Part shown: piece by piece, positions 1-8,423 of the stretch
How positions within the stretch are numbered: the first letter of the stretch is position 1
Layout: each line of letters starts with the position of its first letter
Origin: Mycolicibacterium hippocampi
GTDB taxonomy: Bacteria > Actinomycetota > Actinomycetes > Mycobacteriales > Mycobacteriaceae
Direction: 5' to 3'
DNA: 64,000 nucleotides
Assembly: GCF_010723735.1 (NCBI RefSeq)
Contig: NZ_BLLB01000002.1
Coordinates: forward strand, 4,278,001 to 4,342,000
Program-made: the position numbers and the translations under genes
The notes under the pieces: generated by a model
Database searches by the model: none
Told to the model about the DNA's origin: nothing
The model's input: only the letters and a program-made list of their open reading frames with translations

Positions 1-613
1 GCGTGAGCTGGCCGACGCCCGCGCGGCCGGCGGCCCCGACACCCTGCTGCTGTTGCAGCATCCCCCGGTGTACACCGCGGGCCGGCGCACGCTCGCCCAT
101 GAGTTGCCGGTGGACGGCACGCCGGTCGTCGAGACCGACCGCGGCGGCAAGATCACCTGGCACGGCCCCGGACAACTCGTCGGGTACCCGATCATCGGCC
201 TGGCCGAGCCGTTGGATGTGGTCAATTTTGTTCGGCGGCTTGAAGATTCATTGATCGCGGTGTGCGCCGACCTGGGCCTGCGGACCAGCCGCGTCGAGGG
301 CCGGTCCGGCGTCTGGGTCCCCGCCGGTGACGCCCGTCCGGCGCGCAAGGTGGCGGCGATCGGGATCAGGGTGGCCCGGGCGACAACGCTGCACGGCTTC
401 GCCCTGAACTGCGATTGTGACCTCAGCGCCTTCAGCGCCATCGTGCCGTGCGGCATCGCCGATGCCGGGGTCACGTCGCTGACCGCCGAACTGGGCCGCA
501 CGGTCAGGGTCGACGATGTGATGGACCGGGTGGCCGACGCGGTGTGTGACGTGCTCGACGGGCGCCTGCACACCGGCCGCATCAGCGCCGACGCAGTACC
601 ATCGACACAGTGA
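1..613 (+). CDS. lipB: LipB octanoyltransferase (5' truncated by window edge)
   Basis: Octanoyl-ACP:protein N-octanoyltransferase, the first step of lipoate synthesis: it moves octanoate from ACP to lipoyl domains of cytosolic dehydrogenases. The frame is open from base 2, so the start lies outside the window. The motif HPPVYTAGRR, the loop KITWHGPGQLVGYP, the lysine in ARKVAAIGIR and the acyl-accepting cysteine in VPCGIADAGVTSL are all visible and typical of LipB. The stop overlaps the GTG start of lipA (GTGA), so the two are translationally coupled. The lipB-lipA order is standard in mycobacteria. Confidence 0.97.
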   Translation, partial: RELADARAAGGPDTLLLLQHPPVYTAGRRTLAHELPVDGTPVVETDRGGKITWHGPGQLVGYPIIGLAEPLDVVNFVRRLEDSLIAVCADLGLRTSRVEGRSGVWVPAGDARPARKVAAIGIRVARATTLHGFALNCDCDLSAFSAIVPCGIADAGVTSLTAELGRTVRVDDVMDRVADAVCDVLDGRLHTGRISADAVPSTQ

Positions 614-1572
614 CTGTCGATCCCGGAAACCGCAAGCTGCTCAGGCTCGAGGTGCGCAACGCGCAGACGCCGATCGAGCGCAAGCCGTCGTGGATCAAGA
701 CCAGGGCGAAGATGGGCCCGGAGTACACCGAGCTGAAGGCGTTGGTGCGCCGCGAGGGCCTGCACACGGTGTGCGAGGAGGCGGGCTGCCCCAACATCTA
801 CGAGTGCTGGGAAGACCGTGAGGCCACCTTCCTCATCGGCGGCGAGCAGTGCACCCGGCGCTGCGACTTCTGCCAGATCGACACCGGAAAGCCGGCGGAG
901 CTCGACCGCGACGAGCCGCGCCGGGTGGCCGAGAGTGTCCAGGCGATGGGGCTGCGCTACTCGACGATCACCGGGGTGGCCCGAGATGATCAGCCCGACG
1001 GCGGCGCCTGGCTGTACGCCGAGACGGTCCGCCAGATCAAGGCGCTGAACCCGAACACCGGCGTGGAATTGCTGATCCCCGACTTCAACGCCGAGCCCGA
1101 CCTGCTGCAGCAGGTCTTCGCCTCCCGCCCGGAGGTGCTGGCGCACAACGTGGAGACGGTGCCACGCATCTTCAAGCGGATCCGGCCCGGATTCCGGTAC
1201 GAACGCAGCCTCTCGGTGATCACCAGCGCCCGCGATTACGGGTTGGTGACCAAGAGCAACCTGATCCTCGGCATGGGAGAGACGCCCGACGAGGTCCGCG
1301 CCGCGCTGCGTGATCTGCACGAGGCGGGCTGCGACATCGTCACCATCACCCAGTACCTGCGGCCGTCGGCACGCCACCACCCCGTCGAGCGGTGGGTGCA
1401 TCCCGACGAGTTCGTCGAGCACGAGGAGTACGCGGCCGGCCTCGGCTTCCCCGGCGTGCTGGCCGGACCGCTGGTGCGCTCGTCGTACCGGGCCGGCAAG
1501 CTCTACGCGCAGACCGTCGCATCCCGTCCCGCCGGAGCGGCCGCGGCGGCGGCATCGGACTCCGTATCCTGA
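610..1572 (+). CDS. lipA: LipA lipoyl synthase
   Basis: Radical-SAM enzyme that inserts two sulfurs into octanoyl groups to make lipoate. The 320-aa product has both iron-sulfur sites: the auxiliary cluster cysteines C55, C60 and C66 (CEEAGCPNIYEC) and the radical-SAM CxxxCxxC at C81, C85 and C88 (CTRRCDFC). The C-terminal RSSY motif that ligates the auxiliary cluster is present (GPLVRSSYRAG). The GTG start at 610 overlaps the lipB stop by 4 nt. An alanine-rich C-terminal tail follows the core. Length and motifs fit the family with nothing missing. Confidence 0.98.
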   Translation: MTVDPGNRKLLRLEVRNAQTPIERKPSWIKTRAKMGPEYTELKALVRREGLHTVCEEAGCPNIYECWEDREATFLIGGEQCTRRCDFCQIDTGKPAELDRDEPRRVAESVQAMGLRYSTITGVARDDQPDGGAWLYAETVRQIKALNPNTGVELLIPDFNAEPDLLQQVFASRPEVLAHNVETVPRIFKRIRPGFRYERSLSVITSARDYGLVTKSNLILGMGETPDEVRAALRDLHEAGCDIVTITQYLRPSARHHPVERWVHPDEFVEHEEYAAGLGFPGVLAGPLVRSSYRAGKLYAQTVASRPAGAAAAAASDSVS

Positions 1573-1576
1573 ACGA

Positions 1577-2329
1577 ATGGCGAAATCGCGTAACCCGGCG
1601 GAAGTGAAGGCGGCGAAGGCTGAGGCCAAGGCCGCCCGCAAGGCCGCTTCCAAGCAACGCCGCAGTCAGCTGTGGCAGGCGTTCCAGATACAACGCAAAG
1701 AGGACAAGCGGCTTCTGCCGTACATGATCGGCGTGTTCGTGCTGATCGTGGGCGCCTCGGTGGCTGCGGGGGTCTACGCCGGCGGGTTCACGATGTACAT
1801 GATGATCCCGCTCGGTGTGCTGCTGGGCGGGCTGGTGGCCTTCATCATCTTCGGCCGCCGCGCCCAGAAATCGGTGTATCGCAAGGCCGAAGGGCAGACC
1901 GGTGCGGCCGCGTGGGCGCTGGAGAATCTGCGCGGCAAGTGGCGCGTCACCCCCGGGGTGTCGGCCACCGGCCACTTCGACGCCGTGCACCGGGTGATCG
2001 GCCGTCCGGGTGTGATCTTTGTCGGCGAGGGCTCCCCCACTCGCGTGAAGCCGCTTCTGGCGCAGGAGAAGAAGCGCACCGCCCGGTTGGTGGGCGACGT
2101 CCCGATCTACGACATCGTGATCGGCAACGGCGACGGCGAGGTGCCGCTGTCCAAGTTGGAACGGCACCTGGGCAAGCTCCCGGCCAACATCACGGTCAAG
2201 CAGATGGACTCTCTGGAATCCCGCCTCGCCGCGCTGGGCACCAAGGTCGGGCCTGCGGCGATGCCGAAGGGCCCACTGCCCGCCGGCGCCAAGATGCGCG
2301 GCGTGCAGCGCACCGTCCGGCGGAAGTGA
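1577..2329 (+). CDS. DUF4191 membrane protein (Rv2219-like)
   Basis: Conserved actinobacterial protein of unknown function, 250 aa. The N-terminus is rich in Lys, Ala and Arg (residues 1-35, likely helical and cytoplasmic). Two adjacent transmembrane segments follow (about 48-68 and 75-95), then a roughly 150-residue soluble C-terminal domain. ATG at 1577 lies four bases after the lipA stop, so it is probably cotranscribed with lipB-lipA. By position and size it matches the M. tuberculosis gene after lipA. No catalytic motif is recognised. Confidence 0.9.
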   Translation: MAKSRNPAEVKAAKAEAKAARKAASKQRRSQLWQAFQIQRKEDKRLLPYMIGVFVLIVGASVAAGVYAGGFTMYMMIPLGVLLGGLVAFIIFGRRAQKSVYRKAEGQTGAAAWALENLRGKWRVTPGVSATGHFDAVHRVIGRPGVIFVGEGSPTRVKPLLAQEKKRTARLVGDVPIYDIVIGNGDGEVPLSKLERHLGKLPANITVKQMDSLESRLAALGTKVGPAAMPKGPLPAGAKMRGVQRTVRRK

Positions 2330-2370
2330 CCCCGTCCGGCGGTCGTTGACCGCAGCTACCGGGGGGCCTG

Positions 2371-4191
2371 ATGTGTACTGCGTGCGAATGGGCGCCGCAC
2401 TTCGCTGCTTTCGGTGCGGGCAGCCGCAGGCACCTGACGCGAAGAAATCTGTTACGGGCCGCCGCCATCACGACAACCCTGGCGGCTTCTGCCGCCTGCG
2501 CGGCCCAGTCCGGTCCGGGTGCGCAGCAGACCGCCGCTCCTCCGCCCGACGCTGATTTCGTATTCCGCAACGGAGCCGTCTACACGGTCGCCGGGCCGGC
2601 CCCCTGGGCCGAGGCCGTCGCGGTGACGGGCAACACCATCAGCTACGTCGGTGAGGAAGCCGGCGCGATGGCGCTCGCCGGGCCCGGCACCAGGGTCGTC
2701 GACCTCGACGGTCGGCTGCTTCTACCGGGGTTCGTCGAGGGCCACATCCACCCATTCCTCGGCGCCTTCCTCACCTCCGGTGTCGACCTCCAGGTGCCGA
2801 CGGGTGCCGATGCGCTCGCCGCCATCGAGGACTACGCAAAAACCAACCCCGACGGTCCGGTGCGCGGCTTCGGCTGGCGGGTGGACATGTTCGGCCCCCA
2901 GGGCCCCACCCGTGCCGACCTGGACCGGGTGCTTCCCGACCGGCCCGGGTTCTTCTTCGCCATCGACGGGCACAGCCTGTGGGCCAACAGCAGAGCCCTC
3001 GAGATCGCCGGGGTCAACCGGGACACCGAGGACCCCATCCCGGGCTTCAGCTACTACGTCCGGGACTCCAGTGGCGACCCCACCGGCTACGTGCTCGAGG
3101 TGGACGCCGTGCTCGGCATCGTCGACGCCGTCGAGCCGATCTCGGCTCAGACCATGGAAACGCTGCTGGAGTCGTGGTTGCCGAAGGCGTCGGCCGCCGG
3201 CATCACCTCACTCTTCGACGCCGGCGTACCACCCATCGGAGACGATCAGGGAAAACTGATCAGCCTGTACGCCGACGTCGAGGCCCGGGACCTGCTGCCT
3301 TTTCGAGTCGTCGCCTCGTACAGCGTGAAGTCGCCACCGGTCGATGACGTGGTGGCCAGGCTGACCGACATCCGCGAGCAGATCTCCACCGACCTGGTGC
3401 AGGTGGGCGTCGTCAAGATGATCGGCGACGGCACCCAGGAGGGTTACACCGCGTGGCTGCTCGAGCCCTACGCGGACAAGCCGGAGTCCACGGGTGGATC
3501 ACCGTTCACCGAACAGCAGTGGCAGCAACTGATCCGCGAGGTCGACGCTGCAGGATTCGACGTCCACGTCCATGCGTGCGGAGAACGCACGGCGCGCACC
3601 GCGCTGGATTCCATCGAACAGGCGGTCGGGGCGAACCCTCCGCGGGACCGGCGCCACACCGTGGCTCACCTGGTCTACGTGGAGGATCCCGACAGTCGGC
3701 GGTTCGGCGAGCTCGGCGTCATCGCCCAGTTCTCCGCCAACTGGATGTCCGCCGACCCCGACACCCTGGAGAACCTGGCGGCGCGTTACGGGCAGCCCCG
3801 CCAGGACCTGTTCTACCGGACCCAGGACGTGCTGAAGTCCGGAGGGCGCATCTCGCTGGGCACCGATTGGCCGGCGGCCGGGTACTACTCGACATACCGG
3901 CCGCTCGACTCCATCCAGATCGGCGTGACCCGCCAGCTGATCGGCACACCCGGGGCCGCGGTGCTGTCCCCGGCTGATCAGCGACTGTCCGTCGAGGAGG
4001 CGGTACACGCCAACACGCTCGGCGCCGCCTACCAGATCCGGCTCGACGCGCAGGTGGGCTCAGTGGAGGTCGGCAAGCTCGCCGACCTGATCGTGCTCGA
4101 CAAGAACATCTTCGACGTCGACCCCCACGACATCCACAGCGCGACGGTGACGTTGACGATGATGAACGGGAAGATCTTCCACGAGCAATGA
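2371..4191 (+). CDS. YtcJ-type amidohydrolase, Tat lipoprotein
   Basis: Metal-dependent amidohydrolase, 606 aa. The N-terminus has a twin-arginine region (LTRRNLLRAAA) and a hydrophobic stretch ending in a lipobox (ASAAC), so it is probably exported folded through Tat and lipid-anchored. The metal-binding HxH motif is in GFVEGHIHPFLGA; later His residues (HVHACGE, HTVAHLV) and the Asp in LGTDWP complete the site. The C-terminal GKLADLIVLDKN stretch is typical of the composite domain. ATG 2371 follows a G-rich Shine-Dalgarno. The substrate is unknown. A cytosolic relative lies at 33207. Confidence 0.88.
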   Translation: MCTACEWAPHFAAFGAGSRRHLTRRNLLRAAAITTTLAASAACAAQSGPGAQQTAAPPPDADFVFRNGAVYTVAGPAPWAEAVAVTGNTISYVGEEAGAMALAGPGTRVVDLDGRLLLPGFVEGHIHPFLGAFLTSGVDLQVPTGADALAAIEDYAKTNPDGPVRGFGWRVDMFGPQGPTRADLDRVLPDRPGFFFAIDGHSLWANSRALEIAGVNRDTEDPIPGFSYYVRDSSGDPTGYVLEVDAVLGIVDAVEPISAQTMETLLESWLPKASAAGITSLFDAGVPPIGDDQGKLISLYADVEARDLLPFRVVASYSVKSPPVDDVVARLTDIREQISTDLVQVGVVKMIGDGTQEGYTAWLLEPYADKPESTGGSPFTEQQWQQLIREVDAAGFDVHVHACGERTARTALDSIEQAVGANPPRDRRHTVAHLVYVEDPDSRRFGELGVIAQFSANWMSADPDTLENLAARYGQPRQDLFYRTQDVLKSGGRISLGTDWPAAGYYSTYRPLDSIQIGVTRQLIGTPGAAVLSPADQRLSVEEAVHANTLGAAYQIRLDAQVGSVEVGKLADLIVLDKNIFDVDPHDIHSATVTLTMMNGKIFHEQ

Positions 4192-4196
4192 ACCGG

Positions 4197-4673
4197 CTAC
4201 CGGCGCACGACGGCGGTCTTGGTCGCGAGGTCGTGCAGGCCGCGCAGGTCGGAGTCGGTGAACAGCGCCGGGATGACGAGTGTGATCAGCAGCCCCCGCG
4301 CCAGTGCGCTTCCCGAACCCACGTGGGCACGGTCGTCGACGGCCGCCACCCGCAGGCCCAGCGCCAACTGCCCGGGGGTGAAGCCGAACAGGCGCACCGA
4401 GACGATGCCCATCACCAGCCAGACGACCAGGACCGCGGTCGACAGCATCGCCGGGCTCACGAGGCCCAACGCGATGGCCAGGCCCGCCAGCCCGTAGGAC
4501 ACCAGCCAGTCGACGCACAGCGCGGCAATACGCCGGCCGAATCGGGCGATCGACCCGGGTCCGGTTTGCGGGAGGCCGAGCCGTTCGCCCGGGTAGGTAT
4601 TGGTGCCGGCGCCCGGATCATCGGATCGAGAGGGGTCCGGTCCTGACAGCCAGGACCCTAGTGCGCCGGCCAT
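4197..4673 (-). CDS. RDD family membrane protein
   Basis: Small membrane protein (158 aa from this start) with an RDD domain: RFGRRIAALCVDWLVS carries the conserved Arg and Asp, three hydrophobic segments follow, and FTPGQLALGLRV is the usual second motif. The N-terminal 45 residues are Gly/Pro/Ser-rich. An upstream in-frame start at 4799 would add 42 residues of arginine-rich, non-conserved sequence, so the ATG at 4673 was preferred. Similar genes sit beside glnA1 in mycobacteria. The stop is 5 bp from that of the convergent amidohydrolase. Function unknown. Confidence 0.83.
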   Translation of the reverse strand: MAGALGSWLSGPDPSRSDDPGAGTNTYPGERLGLPQTGPGSIARFGRRIAALCVDWLVSYGLAGLAIALGLVSPAMLSTAVLVVWLVMGIVSVRLFGFTPGQLALGLRVAAVDDRAHVGSGSALARGLLITLVIPALFTDSDLRGLHDLATKTAVVRR

Positions 4674-4742
4674 CCCGCCAGGATATGCGTGTGCCGAGGA
4701 TGCGCTACCTCGGGTGTCGGGACGGGTGCTGGATCGCCATGC

Positions 4743-4780
4743 GTAACGTCCGCGCAACATATGGTTGACCACGGTGCAAC
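4743..4780 (+). promoter_or_regulatory. Candidate GlnR binding site upstream of glnA1
   Basis: Four 5-mers spaced exactly 11 bp apart: GTAAC (4743), GCAAC (4754), TTGAC (4765) and GCAAC (4776), each separated by 6 bp. This matches the layout of actinobacterial GlnR boxes (gTnAC-n6-GaAAC repeated). It ends about 51 bp before the glnA1 start, a sensible place for a nitrogen regulator. The assignment is inference from motif and position. Confidence 0.55.
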
Positions 4781-4831
4781 ATCGTGTCCATAGCGTCAAC
4801 GCGGGCCTACCAGAAATAAGGAGACCAATCA

Positions 4832-6268
4832 GTGGCTGAAAAGACCGCCGACGACATCATCAAGCAGATCAAGGACGAGAAGGTCGAGTACGTCGACATT
4901 CGATTCTGCGATCTGCCCGGCGTCGTCCAGCACTTCTCAATCCCGGCTTCGGCGTTCGACGAGAGCGTGTTCGAGGACGGCCTCGCATTCGACGGTTCGT
5001 CGGTGCGTGGGTTCCAGTCCATCCACGAATCGGACATGATGTTGCTGCCCGACCCGGCAACCGCACAGATCGATCCGTTCCGCGCCGCCAAGACGCTCAA
5101 CCTCAACTTCTTCGTGCACGACCCGTTCACGCGGGAGGCGTACTCGCGCGATCCGCGCAACGTCGCCCGTAAGGCGGAGAACTACCTGGCCAGCACCGGC
5201 ATCGCAGACACCTGCTTCTTCGGCGCCGAGGCCGAGTTCTACATCTTCGACTCCGTGAGCTTCGACTCGAAGATCAACGGCACCTTCTACGAGGTCGACT
5301 CCGAGTCGGGCTGGTGGAACACCGGTGAGCCGTTCGAGTCCGACGGCAGCCCCAACCTCGGCTACAAGGTCCGCCCGAAGGGCGGCTACTTCCCCGTCGC
5401 GCCGTACGACCACTACGTGGACCTGCGCGACGAGATGGCCACCAACCTGCAGAACGCCGGCTTCGTACTGGAACGTGGCCACCACGAGGTGGGCACCGCG
5501 GGCCAGGCCGAGATCAACTACAAGTTCAACACGCTGCTGCACGCGGCCGACGATGTGCTGCTGTTCAAATACATCATCAAGAACACCGCGTGGAAGAACG
5601 GCAAGACGGTCACGTTCATGCCGAAGCCACTGTTCGGCGACAACGGTTCGGGCATGCACGCCCACCAGTCGCTGTGGAAAGACGGCAAGCCGCTGTTCCA
5701 CGACGAGTCGGGTTACGCCGGTCTGTCGGATATGGCGCGGCACTACATCGGCGGCATCCTGCACCACGCGCCGTCGCTGCTGGCGTTCACCAACCCGACG
5801 GTGAACTCCTACAAGCGCCTGGTCCCGGGTTACGAAGCCCCGATCAACCTGGTGTACAGCCAGCGCAACCGCTCGGCGTGTGTGCGTATCCCGATCACGG
5901 GGAACAACCCGAAGGCCAAGCGTCTCGAGTTCCGTTGCCCCGACAGCTCGGGCAACCCGTACCTGGCGTTCGCCGCCATGCTGATGGCAGGTATCGACGG
6001 CATCAAGAAGAAGATCGAGCCGCTGGCTCCGGTCGACAAGGACCTCTACGAGCTGCCTCCCGAGGAGGCCGCGAACATCCCGCAGGCGCCGACGTCGCTG
6101 GCGGCGGTGATCGACAAGCTCGAAGAGGATCACGAGTACCTCACCGAGGGTGGAGTGTTCACCACCGACCTGATCGAGACGTGGATCTCCTACAAGCGGG
6201 AGAACGAGATCATGCCGATCCAGATCCGTCCTCACCCGTACGAGTTCTCGCTGTACTACGACGTATAA
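4832..6268 (+). CDS. glnA1: Glutamine synthetase type I (GlnA1)
   Basis: ATP-dependent synthesis of glutamine from glutamate and ammonia; a dodecameric cytosolic enzyme. The 478-aa length equals that of the M. tuberculosis enzyme. The latch region (FDGSSVRGFQ), the ATP/metal motif (KPLFGDNGSGMHAHQS) and the adenylylation site at Tyr406 (DKDLYELPPEE) are present, so it should be controlled by the GlnE encoded at 8424. GTG start 4832 follows AAGGAG. A GlnR-like box lies upstream. The stop codon lies in the first unit of a tandem hairpin array, followed by an intrinsic terminator. Confidence 0.98.
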   Translation: MAEKTADDIIKQIKDEKVEYVDIRFCDLPGVVQHFSIPASAFDESVFEDGLAFDGSSVRGFQSIHESDMMLLPDPATAQIDPFRAAKTLNLNFFVHDPFTREAYSRDPRNVARKAENYLASTGIADTCFFGAEAEFYIFDSVSFDSKINGTFYEVDSESGWWNTGEPFESDGSPNLGYKVRPKGGYFPVAPYDHYVDLRDEMATNLQNAGFVLERGHHEVGTAGQAEINYKFNTLLHAADDVLLFKYIIKNTAWKNGKTVTFMPKPLFGDNGSGMHAHQSLWKDGKPLFHDESGYAGLSDMARHYIGGILHHAPSLLAFTNPTVNSYKRLVPGYEAPINLVYSQRNRSACVRIPITGNNPKAKRLEFRCPDSSGNPYLAFAAMLMAGIDGIKKKIEPLAPVDKDLYELPPEEAANIPQAPTSLAAVIDKLEEDHEYLTEGGVFTTDLIETWISYKRENEIMPIQIRPHPYEFSLYYDV

Positions 6269-6366
6269 GTCGGCACCGCCGACGCGACGTATAAGTCGGC
6301 ACCGCCGACGCGACGTATAAGTCGGCACCGCCGACGCGACGTATAAGTCGGCACCGCCGACGCGAC
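6260..6366 (+). repeat. 26-bp tandem repeat of hairpins overlapping the glnA1 stop
   Basis: Four identical 26-bp units begin at 6260, 6286, 6312 and 6338, plus the first 3 bases of a fifth. Each unit contains GTCGGC-ACC-GCCGAC, a 6-bp stem with a 3-nt loop. The last two codons and stop of glnA1 (GAC GTA TAA) are part of unit 1. The array lies in the glnA1 3' untranslated region, upstream of the terminator at 6385. Confidence 0.95.
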
Positions 6367-6384
6367 ACGCGTCAGCTCGAGAAG

Positions 6385-6422
6385 CCGGGTGGCTGCTCCG
6401 CAAGGGGCCGCCACCCGGTTTT
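6385..6422 (+). terminator. Intrinsic terminator after glnA1
   Basis: A 9-bp GC-rich stem (CCGGGTGGC at 6385-6393 pairs with GCCACCCGG at 6410-6418) is followed directly by TTTT. This is the only clear stem-plus-T-run terminator seen in the window and it lies 117 bp after the glnA1 stop. Confidence 0.8.
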
Positions 6423-6485
6423 CTGTTATCACCTTGTTCGCGTGCAGATCATTCGGACCCCGGTCCGTGAAGGTATTCTGCCCCC

Positions 6486-6929
6486 ATGGCTCAGAATCTG
6501 GATGCCCGGTTGTCCCGCCTCTCGTCCCCGATGGTGAGCATCTTCCGCATCATGTTCGGGTTGCTGTTCACGCTGCACGGGACCATGAAGCTGTTCGGCT
6601 TTCCCCTCGGGGAGGCCGCTCCCGTGGCCACCTGGCCGTACTGGTGGGCGGGGCTGATCGAGGTGGTCACCGGCCTGCTGATCACCGTCGGCTTCTTCAC
6701 GCGGATCGCGGCGCTGGTCGCGGCCGGCCAGATGGCGGTGGCCTACTTCTGGCAGCACTGGGGCATTCTCGGCGGAGAGCTGGGCAGCTTTTGGCCGTTC
6801 AGCAACGGCGGCAATGGCGGCGAGACGGCGATCCTGTTCTGCTTCGGGTTCCTGCTCCTGGCGACGACCGGAGCCGGCGCATGGTCGGTGGACGGTCAGC
6901 GGCGCGGGACGGTAGCCACGGCTCGCTGA
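6486..6929 (+). CDS. DoxX family membrane protein
   Basis: Membrane protein of 147 aa with four predicted transmembrane helices and the DoxX signature (FRIMFGLLFTLHGTMKLFG, then TGLLITVGFFTRIAAL and MAVAYFWQHW). DoxX-like proteins are linked to redox homeostasis in mycobacteria, where a DoxX partners superoxide dismutase and a sulfurtransferase; neither partner is nearby here. The gene stands alone after the glnA1 terminator and converges on the oxidoreductase at 6935 with a 5-bp gap. Confidence 0.88.
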   Translation: MAQNLDARLSRLSSPMVSIFRIMFGLLFTLHGTMKLFGFPLGEAAPVATWPYWWAGLIEVVTGLLITVGFFTRIAALVAAGQMAVAYFWQHWGILGGELGSFWPFSNGGNGGETAILFCFGFLLLATTGAGAWSVDGQRRGTVATAR

Positions 6930-6934
6930 CGTCC

Positions 6935-7795
6935 CTAGTCCCCCAGCCCCAGATCCTTTCGGAACCGCCGCATCCCGTCGATCTTGTCGGCCACGGACGC
7001 GTCGGGCCCGCTGTAGAACATCCACGGCATCGTGATGATGCCGGTGATCCCGCCGGCCTCAGCGGCGGAGTAATGCTCCGGGGTGAAAGCGTCGGTCAAC
7101 GGCGTGATGACCTCGAAACCCTCCATGGAGAGCCCCTTTTCGGCGCGCAGCTGCCGCAATACCGAAATCCTCTCCAACGCCTTCTCGGTGGTGATCAGGT
7201 CACCGATCCACCCGTCGTGGCGTGCGGCACGGCGCAGCGCGATGTCCGACAGCCCGCCGACGTAAACCGGAATCGGGGGCGGTGTCGGCTCCATCTCCAT
7301 CCGCGGCGCGGTGTAGAACTCACCGCTGAACTCGGTCCACCCCGGCGCCCACAGCGCCTTCATCAACTCCAGCATCTCGTCAGTGCGCTTGCCGCGCCGG
7401 TCGAACTGCTGCCCCAGCAACTCGAACTCCTCGCGGCACCACCCGACGCCGATGCCCAGTTCCAGCCGCCCGGAAGCCAGCACCGCCGCCGTGCCGATCG
7501 ACTTGGCCGCCGAATACGGATCACGCATCGCCGGCAGGTACACCGTCGTCACGAACCGCAGCCGGGTGGTCGCCAGCGCGATCGCGCCGATCATCACCCA
7601 CGGGTCGGGCCAGTCGGTGAACGCCTCCCAGCGCCTGGCGCCGTCCTTGGTGTACGGGTAGGGCGTCTGCAGGGTTTCGAGGTTGATCACATGGTCGGGA
7701 ATCGCCATCCCGTGGTATCCGAGATCATCTGCCGCCGTGGCGATCTCGACGGCCTCCCGGGTATCTAGGAACGCCGTGCTGACATAGAACCTCAT
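6935..7795 (-). CDS. LLM-class F420-dependent oxidoreductase
   Basis: Luciferase-like monooxygenase fold protein, 286 aa. It resembles the TIGR03619-type subgroup of probable F420-dependent enzymes: GYHGMAIPDHV near the N-terminus, TTRLRFVTTVYLPAMRDP, then SGRLELGIGVGWCREEF. The cofactor is inferred from the family and host (mycobacteria make F420). The substrate is unknown. It overlaps the upstream thioesterase gene by 4 nt, so the two are coupled. This pair lies between glnA1 and glnE, a spot without such genes in M. tuberculosis as I recall it. Confidence 0.85.
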   Translation of the reverse strand: MRFYVSTAFLDTREAVEIATAADDLGYHGMAIPDHVINLETLQTPYPYTKDGARRWEAFTDWPDPWVMIGAIALATTRLRFVTTVYLPAMRDPYSAAKSIGTAAVLASGRLELGIGVGWCREEFELLGQQFDRRGKRTDEMLELMKALWAPGWTEFSGEFYTAPRMEMEPTPPPIPVYVGGLSDIALRRAARHDGWIGDLITTEKALERISVLRQLRAEKGLSMEGFEVITPLTDAFTPEHYSAAEAGGITGIITMPWMFYSGPDASVADKIDGMRRFRKDLGLGD

Positions 7796-8421
7796 CCGGC
7801 GTCACGCGCCCAGGCGGGCATGATGAACACGCCGTCGGCTTCCACGGTGACACCCTCGGCGTCCTTGAGGTATCCCCTCGCGTAGGTCTTGAATCCCTCC
7901 GACCGTTCGACGAACGCCTCGGCACGCACCGGCCCCAGATGTGTGCCGCGCAGGTATTTCACGCTGATCGTGCCGGTGAACTTCGGCAGGCTCAGGCCTT
8001 CACTGGCCACCTCTCCGAGGATGTGGTCGAGCAGCAGCGCGCAGATGCCGCCGTGCACCCATCCGGGCGGTCCCTCGTAGGTGCGCCCCAACGTGAACTC
8101 ACTCCAACAGCTGCCGTCGGGCTCGTGCTGGATGATCATCGGTGGGGCGATGGCGTTGCGAAGCCCGACAGCGGGATTGGCCCAGGCGACCGGTTTGCCG
8201 GTGTCGGCGTGCCGCAGCGTCGAGGTCACGCTCCGCTGTTCACGTTCCAGCAACTCGGTGGCGGCCTCGAGGTGTCGCAGGGCCTCCTGCACCGTGGCGT
8301 CCTCGACGGCGGTGTGGATCCCCACATCGATGAGCCTGCGCAACGCATCGGTGAGCGGGTCATAGCTCGCGCGCTGCCGGTCGTAGTCCTCGGAACTGAT
8401 CACGTCGAACGCGAACTCCAC
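7792..8421 (-). CDS. Hotdog-fold thioesterase (PaaI-like)
   Basis: Probable acyl-CoA thioesterase, 209 aa. About 90 N-terminal residues of helical sequence precede a hotdog domain with GPPGWVHGGICALLLDHILGE, in which the HGG and the downstream acidic residue are the usual catalytic elements, and TISVKYLRGTHLGPV closes the fold. The start codon directly follows the glnE stop (2-nt gap), so it may be carried on the glnE transcript. The substrate cannot be read from sequence. Confidence 0.85.
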   Translation of the reverse strand: MEFAFDVISSEDYDRQRASYDPLTDALRRLIDVGIHTAVEDATVQEALRHLEAATELLEREQRSVTSTLRHADTGKPVAWANPAVGLRNAIAPPMIIQHEPDGSCWSEFTLGRTYEGPPGWVHGGICALLLDHILGEVASEGLSLPKFTGTISVKYLRGTHLGPVRAEAFVERSEGFKTYARGYLKDAEGVTVEADGVFIMPAWARDAG

Positions 8422-8423
8422 GC

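Noticed and set aside
6260..6366. Possible CRISPR array
   Set aside because: The repeats are directly contiguous with no spacers and there are no cas genes in the window; the same applies to 60531-60645.
4937..6403. A 488-codon minus-strand frame opposite glnA1 that begins with repeated VGGADLYV-like units
   Set aside because: The repeats in the protein are only the reverse reading of the 26-bp DNA array, and the rest is antisense to glnA1.
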